Assembly: GCF_030272615.1 (NCBI RefSeq)
Contig: NC_081406.1
Coordinates: 262,722,624 to 262,786,623 of the forward strand
Length of the DNA stretch: 64,000 bases
Source: Cryptomeria japonica
Taxonomy: Eukaryota > Streptophyta > Pinopsida > Cupressales > Cupressaceae
Reading direction: 5' to 3'
Shown here: positions 33,507 through 44,908 of the stretch, piece after piece
Layout of the letters: each line of letters starts with the position of its first letter
Position numbering within the stretch: position 1 is the first letter of the stretch
The notes under the pieces: model-generated
The model's database searches: none
Told to the model about the DNA's origin: nothing
What the model saw: only the letters and a program-made list of their open reading frames with translations
Translations under genes and position numbers: made by a program

Positions 33507-36500
33507 ATTGTTGTCACGAAGGATTGTGCTAAATGCTAAGCCTTAAAGCTCAATAATCTTGGGAAAAATGGGGACATATTTAGGTTGTGGGTGACCTAAA
33601 ATGAAGATGAACCTCTAGATTATGCGTTGGTTCTCTTAAAAATTCCTCCTACAAATATTGAAACTTGCTTAGAAAAGTTATAGAGATTTCTTTAAACTAA
33701 AAAAACTACTACTACTACTACTACGAGGTGATACACAAAAAATTGTAAGGTTTACTTGCTGCTCAAAATCACAATCATGCTTCAATCAAAGAAGCTTGTT
33801 CATTTACAACCTAAATCAAATCATGGAATACATAAATATTTTATAAGAAGGTTTTTTGTTTCAGCATTTGCAAGGAGGAAACCATGTTGCAAAACTTCAA
33901 ACTACCTAAATCAACCTAACACAACTCATAAACTATATTTGAAATGAATCCTTTTGCTTTAATAATACATAAATGAGACATATTTAGAGGATTCAAAAAA
34001 GAAACACAACAAACACATCAAATAATTCATCCACAACACCAAAACAAAGGAGATTTTGGAAGGAAATTGTTGCCCTTTATTGATATTGAAAGGAGATGCT
34101 AATACAAATTGAAAAGATACTTCTAAAATTGAAAATTCTTTCCGAAAATTGAGTTATATTACTTCAAGTCTTTTTGTGTATGCAAGCCAAAAGAAAGATC
34201 TAAAAATAAAAGAATAATAGAAGAAGCTTTATTAGAAAGAATCCCTTATCAATTGAAATATATGATTTGGCTTGAACTGCTTCTTTGATCCTCACACTCA
34301 ACTACAATTGGTGGTCTTTGACCTTGGTTTCATCTCCAACTTGCATGACTTTAGCTCTTTGTGTCAAATGAGATCAAAAATCATGCAAAAAGGTGCCTTA
34401 AACTGCCCTAAACTAAAGGTTTGTGGGCCCAAAACTTGTCTCAACTCATGTACCACCCATATGAGGTTCTTAACTGGCCATAAACTCATGCATTTGCTGT
34501 AAAATTCCTCTTTTTTAGGCCTCAAACTATTGTATGAACTAAAACTCCACCTTTTCAAGACTCAAATTAATCTCTTGACTGATGTATAATATGAGGACCT
34601 ATTTGTATATTAGAAGGGCTTTGTGATTTGATCTCAATGAAACTTGACTTAAACTTTATGAGGTGTGGATTTTTAATCCTATAATTTGATTTTAATGGAA
34701 AACCCAAAGACCACTAATGTTTAATCTTTATGAGGTTGTTTTCTCCATTTTTTTGACCTTTGATCTCTGATATGAAAGCTACAAAAATTGTCATTGATCC
34801 TCAAATGTTGTATCTATGTAGTTTACTACAAAGTGCTCCTTACCATGCTCATTCACTACTATGCATGATGAATGGCCTATTCTTCTTGCAATTGTATCAA
34901 ACTTGCCCTTTTGATAATTAATAAAATCACTCTACTTTGTACCTTTGGTTGTCTCAATAACCTTCCTTATGATTGTGTCATGATGGTGATTTGTTTCTTT
35001 TTTTTATTGCATTTCTCTTTTAGCATTCAATGATAAGGATGTTGTCATTTGTTTCATTATGAAGATTATATTCTTGTTTCTTTGTCTGTCATTATTTGGC
35101 TCCTGATGTTCCAAGATAAAAATCTTTATCATTGATCATTATTTTGTTGACCTACTCTACCTTTGTCATTATGGCAGTAATTAGGGTATTTTGGTAAGTT
35201 CATTGACTTTTGGATTTTAGGTTTTGCCTTCTCATTATGATCTCTATCATCATTTGTGGCTCCTAGGAACTTTGACATGCATTTGTCTTCTATTTAATCT
35301 TATGACTATTACTATCTTAGCAGTACGCCATTATTCTAGCATTAATTTCATGATCCTTCAAGTTGTTCTTGTTCAACATAGGTTATTGTGACTGTCTTTT
35401 ATCCATGCAGCCCTTTGAGTCATGAGTCACCTTGCACAAAGATTATAGGTTTCATAACCCTATTCTTTTGACAGTTTAGGCAATGATTTCTTCATTTTTT
35501 AATCTTCATATTACTATCAATCACTACTACATCTGTGTCTTGTATGTGGGTTCCTTATCTTGTGACTATCCCTTGATAAACCTCACTCTTCATAATAGGT
35601 CTTTGAAATTATACAATAGACTGCAATCCTCTATATTTCTACTCTTATAGCTCTTTCATAGTGCATTTAACATTGTCCTTTTCTATGATTGTTTCATTTT
35701 GATGGCGACCCTTTAATTACATGATCATGTCCTTTGGTATTTCATGACTATCTTGACTAAATATTAGTTGTGATGCTTGCCTTTTCACTCTAGAGTAAAG
35801 GTTATTTGTTGTGATTATTATGATTGTATGTGTGAGAATCATTTAGGTGTCTCTCTTTGCTTCATTATTAAACATTCATTCTTGATTCTTCATTTTTTCA
35901 TTGTCTTTCAAGATGGAATTTCAACGTATACATGTCTTCAAGATATGTGATGATGTCTACTAATTGGCTTCACATAGTATTCCTATTGTCATTAAGTTTA
36001 CCTTGTGTTCACTGTATCTTTTCTAATGACTGCAATAATTTCTCACGACCATGAAAACTTCCAAGCACTATGAATAGTAACCTTTTCTCTTTGAATGCAA
36101 TTAGTCCACTGCTATGACCGTTTTTAATCCTCTAGGTTTTCTTTTTCCTTTTGTTCCTTAAAGTTTTCAATATTATTATGATTCTTAACTGTGTCTTTTG
36201 CTTATGACAATTTGTTTGCTTCCCAATATCACAAAAATACTGTTTTCCATAAAGGAGAGACTTTCATCTTGTTTTTTCATTGAATTTACAAAAGCATGAC
36301 TCTCTTATATCTTTTTCAAATCTCTTCTTCTATTTTTGTTGATATTATACACTATCATTCCATTGACTTAGGCCTCTTGGTGGATCTCTCTTGTCATATC
36401 ATCTTGTCTTTGCCTCTACAACCTTCTTTGAAGATGGATGTCCTTTGTACTTTATACTTTTTCTATACTAGAACTCCTTTGTCTCTACTCATGCAAGCTT

Positions 36501-36706
36501 TATTCATGTTTGCAACTATCATATATGATAGTGACATTATTTTAAATGATTTTGTGCCTCAATGCTACAACAATGTCTTCAAGTTATAGATCTCTACTAT
36601 ATTCTTGTTTCAACTATCATTTAAATGGGTTTGTCCTTTAACCACTATTAGAGTTGCATCACTTTGAAAATGTTGTCATGGTAATTTCAAACAAAATTGT
36701 GACTAC
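33507..36706. repeat. Segmental duplication, copy B
   Basis: Collinear with 22884-28400 but without the three insertions found there. It ends abruptly at the copia LTR (36707). A short (ACT)n run lies at about 33702-33723. No gene recognised. Confidence 0.85.
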
Positions 36707-38110
36707 TGGACCCATAGTAGGACTGAGAGGGAGGGGGGTGGGGGGTTGAATCAAGTTGAAACTTCAAAATTAATTAATTATAAATAACATCTAACCATTC
36801 TACAACAATACCTAAAACACATCAACCATTAACACATGAACACTAGATTTACGTGGAAAACCCAAACAAGGAAAAAACATGGTGAGAATCAAACTCACAG
36901 TATGAATAAAAATTAATACAATGTTTTAGGCTTACTACCAAGGAGCAACAACACCTGATGGACTTGCAATCTAAGGCACACTATCTTAGGGAAAGATACA
37001 TGGACTTGCACAACTAAAGCACACTGCTTCAAGGAAATATACAAAATGATGCTAAAGGACCCACTATCATTTAAAAACAAAAGAAATAGCAAAACCAATA
37101 TGAGAAGGATCTCCTAAACATGGTATGTTCTTGAACATCAGTATTAAATGACCAACATAATGGCAAACATCTATGACCACTATCACTATCTCAATGTATT
37201 ATCTCACAGAATATGTCATATTCAAAGCTCTTTATTATCTTTTGCACACCTGCATTCTGAAATATTCTTGCATATAATTCTCATACACTTCTCAGCAATT
37301 CACACACATTTTCATTACTCAACTAATAGAACCACACTCCTTAAATATAAGATAGATCAGCAAAACCTAACTGAGGGTTGTTCATAGTCAAAATAAATAA
37401 ATATTGCATAAAATAAGCCACCTGGACCAAAAATACTCAAGGTGTTCCACTCCAAGAGAAATAGGGGACCCAAATATATCATAACACATCCTTCCAAGAT
37501 GAATCCAATGATCTACACATGCTAGCACATCCTCAAAAATCACCATAAAAAATAATGTGTACATAGGCAATAGAACTCATCAATTAGTCAGCTTAAAAAC
37601 ATCTTCTGATGCAAATTATGCCACGTGGATCTCCATGCACAATGGTGAGACCCATAACAACATTCTAACTCATTCTCCAATGCATATTCAGACCAAATAA
37701 CATGATCCAATCAAGATAATCTATCTAGACATACGAAACCAAAACACAATTAAATATACCAACCACAAGTCAACATAACTCTCTCGCAGAATAGAAACAC
37801 AATGAGAGAAACAAATTGAGAACACAACACAAGCCACAAAATTGTGTGTACTAAACTGCAACACAAACTGTAGCATATCTGGAGGCCATTGAAGACTTTC
37901 CATACCAATTTGATAGACACTGTTACTACCAAAGAATAGAAATGACTAGCTTTTGTAAACTATAACCAAATTGCCACAACCAACACCAAAATATCAAACT
38001 CAACTGCAACACCAAATACAAGATAAAATCAGGAACATATCCAAATCAAAATCCATCCAGACAACCAAGTTTGACATCAATGACAACCATACAAACTCAT
38101 ATTTCCAACA
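36707..38110 (-). repeat. 3' LTR of the copia element
   Basis: 1404 bp, TGTTGGAAATATGAG to ...ATGGGTCCA. A C-rich stretch and CTCTCAGT lie near its end, as in the LTRs at 26038-27290 and 59431-60549. ACTAC (36702-36706) would be its target duplication, but the other flank is lost. Confidence 0.75.
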
Positions 38111-38373
38111 ATATCCCCCTTTGTCATTGATGGCAACACTTGAGCTCATCAAATCATTTCTCTCCCTATCAACAATTTCTCTCCCCCTTTGACATCAAAG
38201 ACAAAGGGAAAAACACAATTTATTAATCATCCAACACATACTCCACTGCTCCCCCTGAGAGCAACAACAACATCAATCTAGGAGATAATAGATAAGCTTT
38301 GAATCTCCCCCTCGAAAGATGCACCACTACTATGCATCTAGTTTGAAAAAGGAGGGGCAATAACCCCTAGTTC

Positions 38374-40509
38374 CTATTTGAAATACTCAAAAGTATCCTT
38401 CGTCAATGCCTTAGTGAAAATGTCTACAACTTGTTCTTTTGTAGAAATATACTCTAATCGGACTTCCTTTTTTGCAATGTTGACCATTAAGAAATGACAT
38501 TGGATTGAGATAAGTTTAGTTCTTGAATGCATTACCAGATTCTTTGAAATGTTTATACCACTAATATTCTCACACATAATGGAAATAGCTTCATCATATA
38601 CAACTTTGATATCTCTAAGAGTATGTTTCATCCACATAACCTAAGTACAACAAGATGTTGTTGCAATGTATTTCGCTTTTGCAGTAGATAGAGATATTGA
38701 ATCTTGCTTCTTACTTAACCAAGAAACCAACCTATCTCCTACGAAAATTGCACCACCACTAGTACTTTTCCTGTCATCAATACTTTTGGCCCAATCAACA
38801 TCTGTTTATGTTTTCAACATAAAGTCTTCATTATTCTTATACCAAAGACCAAAATTATGTGTCCCTTTCAAATACTTGAATATCCTATTTAGAACTTGCT
38901 CATGTAACTACTTTAGTTTATCCTAGAATATTGCAACTAAATAGACAACCTGCATGATATCCACTTTATAGGTAATTATATATAACAGTCCTCCAATCAT
39001 AGATCTATACTTTTTCTGATCAACTTCTGAAGATACATCATTACTACTCAATTTACAACCAATAGTTAAAGGGATAGAAACCCGTTTACAATTCTCCATT
39101 TCAAACTTCTTTTCCATCTCTTTGACATATCTAGCTTGAGAAATAAAAATTTGATCCTCTAACTAAGTAAATTGTAGACCAAAAAAGAATGACAACTCAC
39201 TAATCATTGATATTTAAAATTGCTTTTGAGCTCTTCTGCAAACTCTTTACATAGATCATCACTTCCTCTGAAAATAGACAACAACAATCAATAGCTTGTT
39301 ACCTTTAATCTTAAAATAAATATTATTATCAAAGCAAGACCTTTCCTAAAATTTTATTGTAACAAATATCTATCCAATCTATCAAACCAAGCTCTAATTT
39401 CTTGTTTGAGCCCATAAAGTGTCTTTTTTAATTTTCAAATGATATCCAGATCTTCAGATAATTTGAATCCATCTGGTTGTTCAATATATATTTCATCCTT
39501 GAGTTATCCATTTAGAAAAGTTGACTTAACATCCATTTGATATACCTTGAAACTCTTATAGGTAGAAAAGGCAAGAAACATTCTTATAGCTTGCATCCTA
39601 GCTACTAGAGAAAAAGTTTCCTCAAAATTAATACCTTCAACTTGTGAATAACCTTTACATACCGGTCTTTTTTTTTTTCCTAGTGACATGTCCTTGTTCT
39701 TTTAGCTTGTTTCAGAACACACACTTAGTTCCTATCACATTTTTATCCACTGGTCTAGGTACCAGTTCCCATGTCTGATTTTTTTGTATCCGATTAAGTT
39801 CTTCTTTCATTGCTTTTACCCAACTCTCTTCTTTGCTTGCTTACTCATATGATTTTGGTTCCACCAATGAAAAAATAGTAGTTTTCTTTCTCATTTGGTT
39901 TTGCAACTCTTCTTCTTGTTTGAACTTTTTATTTTTATCTCCAATTATCTGATCTTTTGAATTATTCTTTTGTATATATATGGCTAAGGTATTAGTAAAT
40001 TTATCAACTTCTTCTTCTTCATTGTCTTTCAAATCTTTATTTTCTTTTATAGGGACTGGGATAAACTCAAAATCAATCTCGTGTACGATTTTAGGGGCAG
40101 CCTAATTCCATTATTCACATACTTTAACATTTGTACTGTCCTCTATCTTGTTTAGTCTTTTGTTTTAACACTGGTAAGCCTTTTTGTTTGTAGCATATCT
40201 CATAAATATTGCTTCATCCACTTTGGTATCAAACTTTCTAAGATTATCTTTATCTCTTATGATATAGCACTTACTTCCAAAGATTTTAAAATACTTCATA
40301 GTAGGAGGTCTTCCATTCCACAACTCATAAGATGTCTTAGTATGATTTACTCTTAGTTGAATACTATTAAGAATGTAAACAACAGTATGTACAACTTCTT
40401 TCCAATATGCATTAGCCAAGTTAAAATCCTTCAATATATTTTTATCCATCACAATAATAGTCCTATTCTGTTGGCAAGAGACATTGCATTGTTGTTCAAA
40501 TGTTGTCAT
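38374..40509 (-). pseudogene. Copia pol remnant (integrase, RT, RNase H)
   Basis: Recognisable pieces: ANAYWKEVVHTVVYILNSIQ with TSYELWNGRPPTMKYFKIFG and CYIIRDKDNLRKFD (integrase end); VCKGYSQVEGINFEETFS with MQAIRMFLAF and VYQMDVKSTFLNG (RT start); YRSMIGGLLYIITYKVDI (RT end); LEYISTKEQVVDIFTKALT (RNase H end). The frame is broken many times between pieces. Confidence 0.82.
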
Positions 40510-40510
40510 T

Positions 40511-40973
40511 GATGGAAACTAGAGTCAAATATTCAAATCTGTAGTTCATGATCCATTTATACCAGAAGAGAGATTGAGGTCCAGTGAGATAGAAAAATGT
40601 ATCTGGAAGTGTATAGTATTTTGGTTGGCAGTTTAGTTGTGTTGAGTATTTGGTGTTGTGGATCTCAGAGAAGCAATGTGATCGTGTAATATGCCTTATT
40701 CTAGGTTTATGGCCTCTGGTGATGATTCTTGAGTGCATTGAAAGGTTTGGTATATAGGGTTTCAGGTAGAATAGTGTTCATTAGAAGTAAAGTGTGGATA
40801 TTCATTGTGTGGATCATGCAAAGTACATTTGGTGTAATATCCCTTGCTAATTATGGCCTTAAAATGTTGAAGATAGGCTCAAGGAATATTGTCAAACAAT
40901 TCACATACAACATTTAGCTTGCTAGTTTGAGTTTCAGACTGTAATAGCCCCTATTGTTATATGACTAAAATGC
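40511..40973. other. Flank between copia remnant and Tat element
   Basis: Begins TGTTGTCATTGATGG (about 40501), which resembles copia LTR starts in this window, so it may be part of a plus-strand LTR that resumes at 54457. No gene seen. Confidence 0.3.
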
Positions 40974-40978
40974 GTAGG
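40974..40978. repeat. TSD of the Tat element, left
   Basis: GTAGG, identical to 54452-54456. Confidence 0.9.
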
Positions 40979-41746
40979 TGTGTATGGTGAAAATGGATAG
41001 CAATAAACAACAATATTGAAAGACTAAAATGGATTCAACCACCAAACCCTAGCCTAACAATGAACAAAGATCCACCATAACATATGAAGATAACCTAAGA
41101 CAATGCAAAATAACTCAAAAATCACAAAGATTATACCATCACATGTCCACTAGGGTTTTGATCTCCATTCTTCCTATCTCCATTGATCTTGTTTGATATG
41201 CTTGCTCTCAGATTTTTGTATGCACAAGAGCTCAACAAAGAACGGAATGTGGTTGCAAGTAGAATTGTAGTGTAGTCAATTGATCCAGTAGTTAGGGTTT
41301 GGTAATGAAGAAAGCATCTCCTTAAATAGAAGACACAATAGAAAATGGAGGGTTAAGATTGAGAGGTGTAAAAAGGAGGTCGGCTAGGATTAGAGGGTAG
41401 GTATAAGAAATACCAAAATAATGAAAGGGGTAGGTAGTGTAGGAAATAAGAGATGAATGACATGTGTCATGTGTAGAAAAAGATAATGAATTAATTAAAT
41501 AAATAAAGATTTATTTAATTAATAGAAGAAGTAGGACAATTAAATAAATAAAATATTTATTTAATTTAGGAAAGGGATAATTTAAATAAATAAATGTATT
41601 TATTTAAATGAGAAATAAGGCTAGAAGAGGATAAATGAATTAATTAAATAAATAAAGATTTATTTAATTAATAGAAGAATTAGGCTTAGATAATTAAATA
41701 AATAAAATATTTATTTAATTAGACATGACAATTTCGGGTGTCTACA
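40979..41746 (-). repeat. 3' LTR of the Tat element
   Basis: 768 bp. It contains several TTAATTAAATAAATAAAG blocks in its U3. The only difference from the other LTR that I find on reading both is at 41525. Confidence 0.93.
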
Positions 41747-41763
41747 TTTTGCCCCTCTTTGAG
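41747..41763 (-). other. Polypurine tract of the Tat element
   Basis: The minus strand reads CTCAAAGAGGGGCAAAA directly before the 3' LTR, the usual site of plus-strand DNA priming. Confidence 0.8.
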
Positions 41764-42090
41764 ACAATGCGGCTTGTCGCGTTGTTTCAAAGAAAATAAG
41801 ATGAACTGATACAGAGTTGCCCCAGGATGGGAATGATATGCCCCCTCGAGAGATTGGATGAAAAAGTCTGGAAAGATTGCAGACAATCTCTCGATAAGAA
41901 AGATGGGATAGAATGGACCGATTGGATAAAGTGACAAAGTCACGGGATGAGGAAGACTGACTCGGGAAATGAAGACGAGGGCCAGGCTAGGCTATAAGAT
42001 AGACCACGGGCAAAAGACATCCTCATTGTCATCTACACCCTTACGAGATCACAGTGCAGAGCGAGAAAAGAGCAGCAGCAGTCAGCAGCG

Positions 42091-42156
42091 ATGGCATTCG
42101 TTCATAGATTCGACCGTGTCCGCCGATTCCAGCGACCAGCCGATGCAGGAGAGCCG
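42091..42156 (+). CDS. Antisense PMD gene, exon 1
   Basis: ATG at 42091 opens 22 codons reading MAFVHRFDRVRRFQRPADAG then EP, followed by a strong donor CCG|GTAAGT at 42157. Phase 0. Joining it to the acceptor at 42982 continues the frame directly as EYLPMLESRERF. The upstream sequence 41764-42090 would be its leader; the promoter is unknown, possibly in or near the adjacent LTR. Confidence 0.65.
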
Positions 42157-42276
42157 GTAAGTACCCGAAAACCTCCTCGTACTTTCACGCATTTCAAGTT
42201 TTGTCATAAATGCATGTTTAGGAGCAATAAATGCGCTAGAAATAGGATAGTTTAAAAGTGCAAAAACGCGCAACCA

Positions 42277-42580
42277 CGTCTGTGTCAGCGCTAGGCGCGT
42301 CTGTGTCCAACAGGCGCGTCTGTGTCGGGTCCAGGCGCGTCTGTGCCTGGAACCGCGTTTGTGTTGTATGCGGACGCGTTTGTGAAATATAGTAGCGTCT
42401 GTGATTTTGAATAGCGTTTATGTCATGTAGGGACGTCTGTGTTCCCTGGTCGCGTTTGTGTCTGGCATAGGCACGTTTGTGTTCAGAAAGCGCGTCTGTG
42501 TTTCAGAGGCGCGTTTATGCAGTCTATAAGCGCGTTTATGAGTTAAAAGCGCGTGTGTGTTGAAACAGTGCGTTTGTGTG
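42277..42580 (+). repeat. Motif array A: 16 CGCGTYTGTG units, 18-21 bp apart
   Basis: The CGT of successive units starts at 42277, 42298, 42317, 42338, 42356, 42377, 42396, 42415, 42434, 42453, 42474, 42493, 42512, 42533, 42552 and 42571. Spacings are 21,19,21,18,21,19,19,19,19,21,19,19,21,19,19. The core is conserved and the rest of each unit is not. It lies in the intron of the antisense gene and in the 3' untranslated part of the element RNA. Confidence 0.9.
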
Positions 42581-42707
42581 TTTAAATGCATGGTTTTAGT
42601 CGTTTAGGTCAAATCGGCAGTTCTGTGATGAACATACGCTGTCGATTGGATAAGCTGCTGAGAGGATACACTCAAGCAGGTCCTCTAGGAAGATTAGGAT
42701 AGATCAA

Positions 42708-42946
42708 GGCACTTTGTGATGAACAGGGAGCACCAGGATATACAGCACTTTGTGATGAACAGGGAGTGCAAATGTGAGTGACACTTTGTGATGAACAGGG
42801 AATGTCACACACGTAGTACTTTGTGATGAACAGGGAGCACTACTAGGATAAATAGCAACACTTTGTGATGAACAGTGAGTGTCACTAGGGTAGATAGCCA
42901 TATGCATTTAGGTAGCAAGTAGCATTTTGTGATAAACAGTGAATGC
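42708..42946 (+). repeat. Array of six conserved-loop hairpins
   Basis: The core TTGTGATGAACAGGG recurs six times. In five units it is flanked by complementary arms that differ from unit to unit: GCACT/AGTGC (42745-42769), GTGACACT/AATGTCAC (42778-42808, one mismatch), GTAGTACT/AGCACTAC (42813-42843, one mismatch), ACACT/AGTGT (42858-42882), GCATT/AATGC (42922-42946). The first unit (42708-42734) pairs poorly. Loop variants GTG and GATAAAC occur in the last two. Confidence 0.88.
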
Positions 42947-42982
42947 CACGATAACTGACAAGATTGATTTGCGTGACTGCAG

Positions 42983-44908
42983 GAGTATTTGCCGATGTTG
43001 GAGTCACGGGAGAGATTCCCATCGACTCAGAGACTGCGACCGGAGTTGTCTATCCAGGACATGATTTCCGTTGAGGAGATGGGCCTCACACATATGCTCT
43101 ATGTGCCCGAGTTTCGGGCAAACATGGGGTTGCTGACTGCGTTGGCCGAGAGATGGCACTCAGAGACATGCACGTTTCACCTGCCGATGGGTGAGATGAC
43201 AGTGACACTGGAGGATGTATACAGGATATTACATGTTCCCATTGATGGAGAGTTGATCCCCTACGACCGTGACGGTGACAGGGAGGCCTTGAGATGGGTC
43301 TTTCAGGATCCTGAGTTGGAGATGCGAGCAGGCCATGTAGCCTGGGACACCATGACTGCCACAGGATTAGCATTGCCGACAGTTGTTGGGGGAGTTATCA
43401 GTGGATATCTGTGTCCAGACAGGGCCACACGAGGATTGGCAGTGGGCTGGGGAGGGGCCTTGGAGACGCTGATGGCAGAGCACACTAGGTATGCATGGGG
43501 GCCATGTGTCCTAGCACATTTGTATTATGAGCTGCATCAGTTTGTATACCATGGATCAGTGGGTTTGGGCTGTGGTGTGACTCTCTTGCAGGTGTGGGCC
43601 TATGAGCACCTTCCCATCACACGGCCTATTCATTTCAGAGGCAGAGGACAGGGACAGAGTTTTGTGCACCTATATGCGATGATTACATCCCAGCCTCGGA
43701 TTGGGAGATTGGAGCACTGGAGGAGAGTCATTGATGACATTGACATGGTGATCTGGAGGCCGTACCTGGGGTGCGAGGAGTGGGAGGACGATGCACTGGA
43801 GCTGCCCTACACCTTCCAGAGCAGGTACCTGATTGGGCGGACGCCCTATATATTAGAGAGACAGCTGGTGGACAGGGTATGTAGGCAGTATGGCAGGATT
43901 TAGAGGATGCCCCGAGGCTCGGGCATGTATGCCCGTACGGTCAGAGATCAGGTGCAGTTTGGCCCACTGTTATCCTATGATCAGGCAGTGATGCAGCTAG
44001 CGGAGATGATGCCGATGCCATGGGACATGTGGCCAGAGGTAGATGATGCAGGGATGGACGCAGAGTACTCTGCGTACTGGGCAGAGCATCCATTTCCTAG
44101 GTTGACAGATCCGGCAGAGCCACTGGATGGAGAGGGTGGAGGAGATGATGATGATGGAGGAGGGGATGGAGGTAGGGGCCGGCGGAGGCAGAGGGGAGTG
44201 GTGGGAGAGAGACGGGTAGCACCTCGGAGGGAGGGAGGTCAGGAGAGAGCAGCTCTAGTGGTGAGAGGACGGGGTGGACTGCCCCTACAGGTGCCAGCAG
44301 CACAGGGTCCCAGAGAGGGACAGAGACAGGTGCAGCCAGAGGGACAGAGACAGGTACAGCCACAGGTACCTATACAGGCACAGGGACAGGCACCTGTAGA
44401 GGAGGAGCCACAGGCAGGGACGGAGAGCGGAGACTCTGAGGAGGATGAGGTGCTTAGGCTACGGGAGATCTGCCAGGGCCAGGCAGATGAGATTGAGGAT
44501 TTGGTTCGAGAGAGGAACCACCTCAGGATCAGGGTCCGAGATATAGAGCGGGAGAGGGATCAGGCCATCCAGAGATATACCGAGGCCGAGACAGCTCTGA
44601 GGGCAGGTAGGCGAGCACCAGAGGATGCAGTGGCAGGCTACGCATATGTTTTGCGAGCCAGAGAGGAGATTGCCTACTGGAGGGATCTATATTATGCAGC
44701 CGTGCCAGCAGAGCAGCGGGCGAGGAGCTTCCAGAGATCGTCGCGCACAGCGACGGTTACAGGAGGGAGCCGCAGGAGACAGGCATCCAGCGGTGGGGTT
44801 ATGGGGCCTCCACCACCACCAGAGGGACAGGGGGATCCTGGGGCGGGTCCATCTATAGCTCAGACTCCGTCGAGGCGAGGCGGCTCCGAGGGAGGGAGTT
44901 CCTCATAG
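42983..44908 (+). CDS. Antisense Plant Mobile Domain (PMD) protein, exon 2, one internal stop
   Basis: Runs opposite to gag-pol. Residues from SIQDMISVEEMGLTHML to WRPYLGCEEWEDDALELPYT form a Plant Mobile Domain. Its marks are ALAERWHSETCTFHLPMGEM, VTLEDVYRILHVPIDG, YAWGPCVLAHLYYELHQ, LLQVWAYEHLP and RYLIGRTPYI. The domain occurs in host proteins such as MAIL1 and in plant transposable elements; its activity is not established. A TAG at 43901-43903 splits the frame after CRQYGRI. The same frame resumes at once (RMPRGSGMYARTVRDQV) and continues to 44908. The second part has an acidic, Gly-rich and Arg-rich low-complexity region, QGQRQVQPEGQ-type repeats, and a predicted coiled coil (LRLREICQGQADEIEDLVRE to EAETALRAG). 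The TAG most simply came from CAG by one C-to-T change. With exon 1 the full product would be about 660 aa. It is GC-richer than the flanks. Confidence 0.8.

Larger units (their letters stand above)
36707..40510 (-). mobile_element. Ty1/copia element, 3' part, decayed
   Basis: Minus strand: integrase C-terminal part (40509-40165), reverse transcriptase pieces (39689-39504, 39117-38923), RNase H (38637-38374), purine tract AGGGGGATAT (38120-38111), then the 3' LTR (38110-36707). The 5' half is missing beyond 40510. The pol order IN-RT-RH defines copia. Confidence 0.85.
42157..42982 (+). other. Intron of the antisense PMD gene, filled with two repeat arrays
   Basis: GTAAGT...TGACTGCAG, 826 bp. 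It holds the CGCGTCTGTGT-type array (42277-42580) and the array of conserved-loop hairpins (42708-42946), the last of which ends 36 bp before the acceptor. Confidence 0.65.

Noticed and set aside
42277-42580. CRISPR-like regular repeats
   Set aside because: Cores are 10-12 bp with spacers of about 9 bp, inside a plant retrotransposon; no cas genes and the wrong organism type.
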